Notes under the pieces: generated by a model
Databases searched by the model: none
What the model saw: the letters and a program-made list of their open reading frames with translations, nothing else
What the model was told of the DNA's origin: nothing
Program-made: the position numbers and the translations under genes
Shown here: in pieces, positions 63,903 to 64,000 of the stretch
Numbering within the stretch: position 1 is the first letter of the stretch
Layout of the letters: every line of letters starts with the position of its first letter
Assembly: GCA_036720245.1 (NCBI GenBank)
Contig: DAIMNI010000002.1
Coordinates: forward strand, 1-64,000
Length of the DNA: 64,000 nt
From: JAAZMA01 sp036720245
GTDB lineage: Bacteria > Bacillota > Clostridia > Tissierellales > Tepidimicrobiaceae
Direction: 5' to 3'

Positions 63903-64000
63903 TCATTCCCCTTTCATTAATTTTTCTACTAATTTTTCTATTGCATTATATAATTCATATTTAGTATTATTATAAACTTTAATATTTCCACCAAAGGGAT
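63903..64000 (-). CDS. Low-molecular-weight protein phosphatase (YwlE-like), C-terminal fragment
   Basis: A minus-strand frame from the right edge encodes 31 residues ending KLMKGE before TGA (63905-63903). It begins PFGG; the partial codon at the edge (xAT) would give Asp, restoring the DPFGG motif that carries the general-acid Asp of low-molecular-weight tyrosine/arginine phosphatases. The helical, Tyr/Glu-rich tail agrees. The position directly before rpiB equals that of ywlE, the protein-arginine phosphatase of B. subtilis. Only the last fifth is visible. Confidence 0.65.
   Translation of the reverse strand, partial: PFGGNIKVYNNTKYELYNAIEKLVEKLMKGE

Overview
The window comes from a low-GC, endospore-forming, flagellated anaerobic Firmicute. 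Spore genes (spoIIID, spoIIQ, spoIID), flagellar rod genes, a sodium-type F1Fo ATP synthase, biotin-dependent decarboxylase subunits and CoA-ester metabolism suggest a Tissierella/Sporanaerobacter-like or related clostridial fermenter. That placement is inference from gene content and codon bias; there is no rRNA here. I see no transposase, integrase, tRNA, rRNA or CRISPR array.

Layout. (1) 1-3.1 kb, plus strand: the 3' end of a ttcA-like tRNA thiolation gene and a large secreted phosphodiester-glycosidase protein. (2) 3.1-9.2 kb, minus strand: an operon for a CoA-transferase, a four-subunit Na+-pumping acyl-CoA decarboxylase and a dicarboxylate carrier, with a -24/-12 (sigma-54) promoter. 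A DctB/DctD-like sensor kinase and sigma-54 activator (9.3-12.8 kb) lie just upstream. (3) 12.9-30.9 kb: a block that keeps the Bacillus subtilis order atp operon - ywmB - murA - spoIID - spoIIQ - spoIIID - mbl - flhO - flhP. A frameshifted chemotaxis receptor is inserted in it, and spoIID is flipped to the plus strand. (4) 30.9-60.3 kb: about 29 kb of accessory catabolic genes between the two halves of the upp-mnaA-atp neighbourhood. It holds a yhf-type operon (yhfZ, serine hydrolase, peptide ABC transporter, yhfYUT-php-yhfSXW), a cation efflux gene, a sigma-54 operon (CyuA-like lyase, TctCBA transporter, UroD-family protein), an AraC regulator, and an acetoacetate-type module (CoA-transferase, thiolase, sigma-54 activator). 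(5) 60.4-64 kb: mnaA, tagO-like, upp, rpiB and the 3' end of a ywlE-like phosphatase, in conserved order.

How it fits together. Three catabolic modules each have a sigma-54 activator gene next to a recognisable -24/-12 promoter. The predicted Na+-exporting decarboxylase and an ATP synthase c-subunit carrying Na+ ligands point to a sodium circuit. The yhf operon is the least understood system: two PLP enzymes, a phosphotriesterase-family hydrolase, a phosphopentomutase-family enzyme, its own transporter, a peptide importer and a D-aminopeptidase/beta-lactamase-like hydrolase, apparently controlled by YhfZ through a palindrome found at two places.

Intergenic space between core genes carries composite short repeats (AATTGACAATTG strings, GGGGAC-n-GTCCCC palindromes, a TCATCCTGA palindrome) that repeatedly sit right at the stop codons of genes. 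A run of ten N at 46380-46389 is an assembly gap inside one gene.
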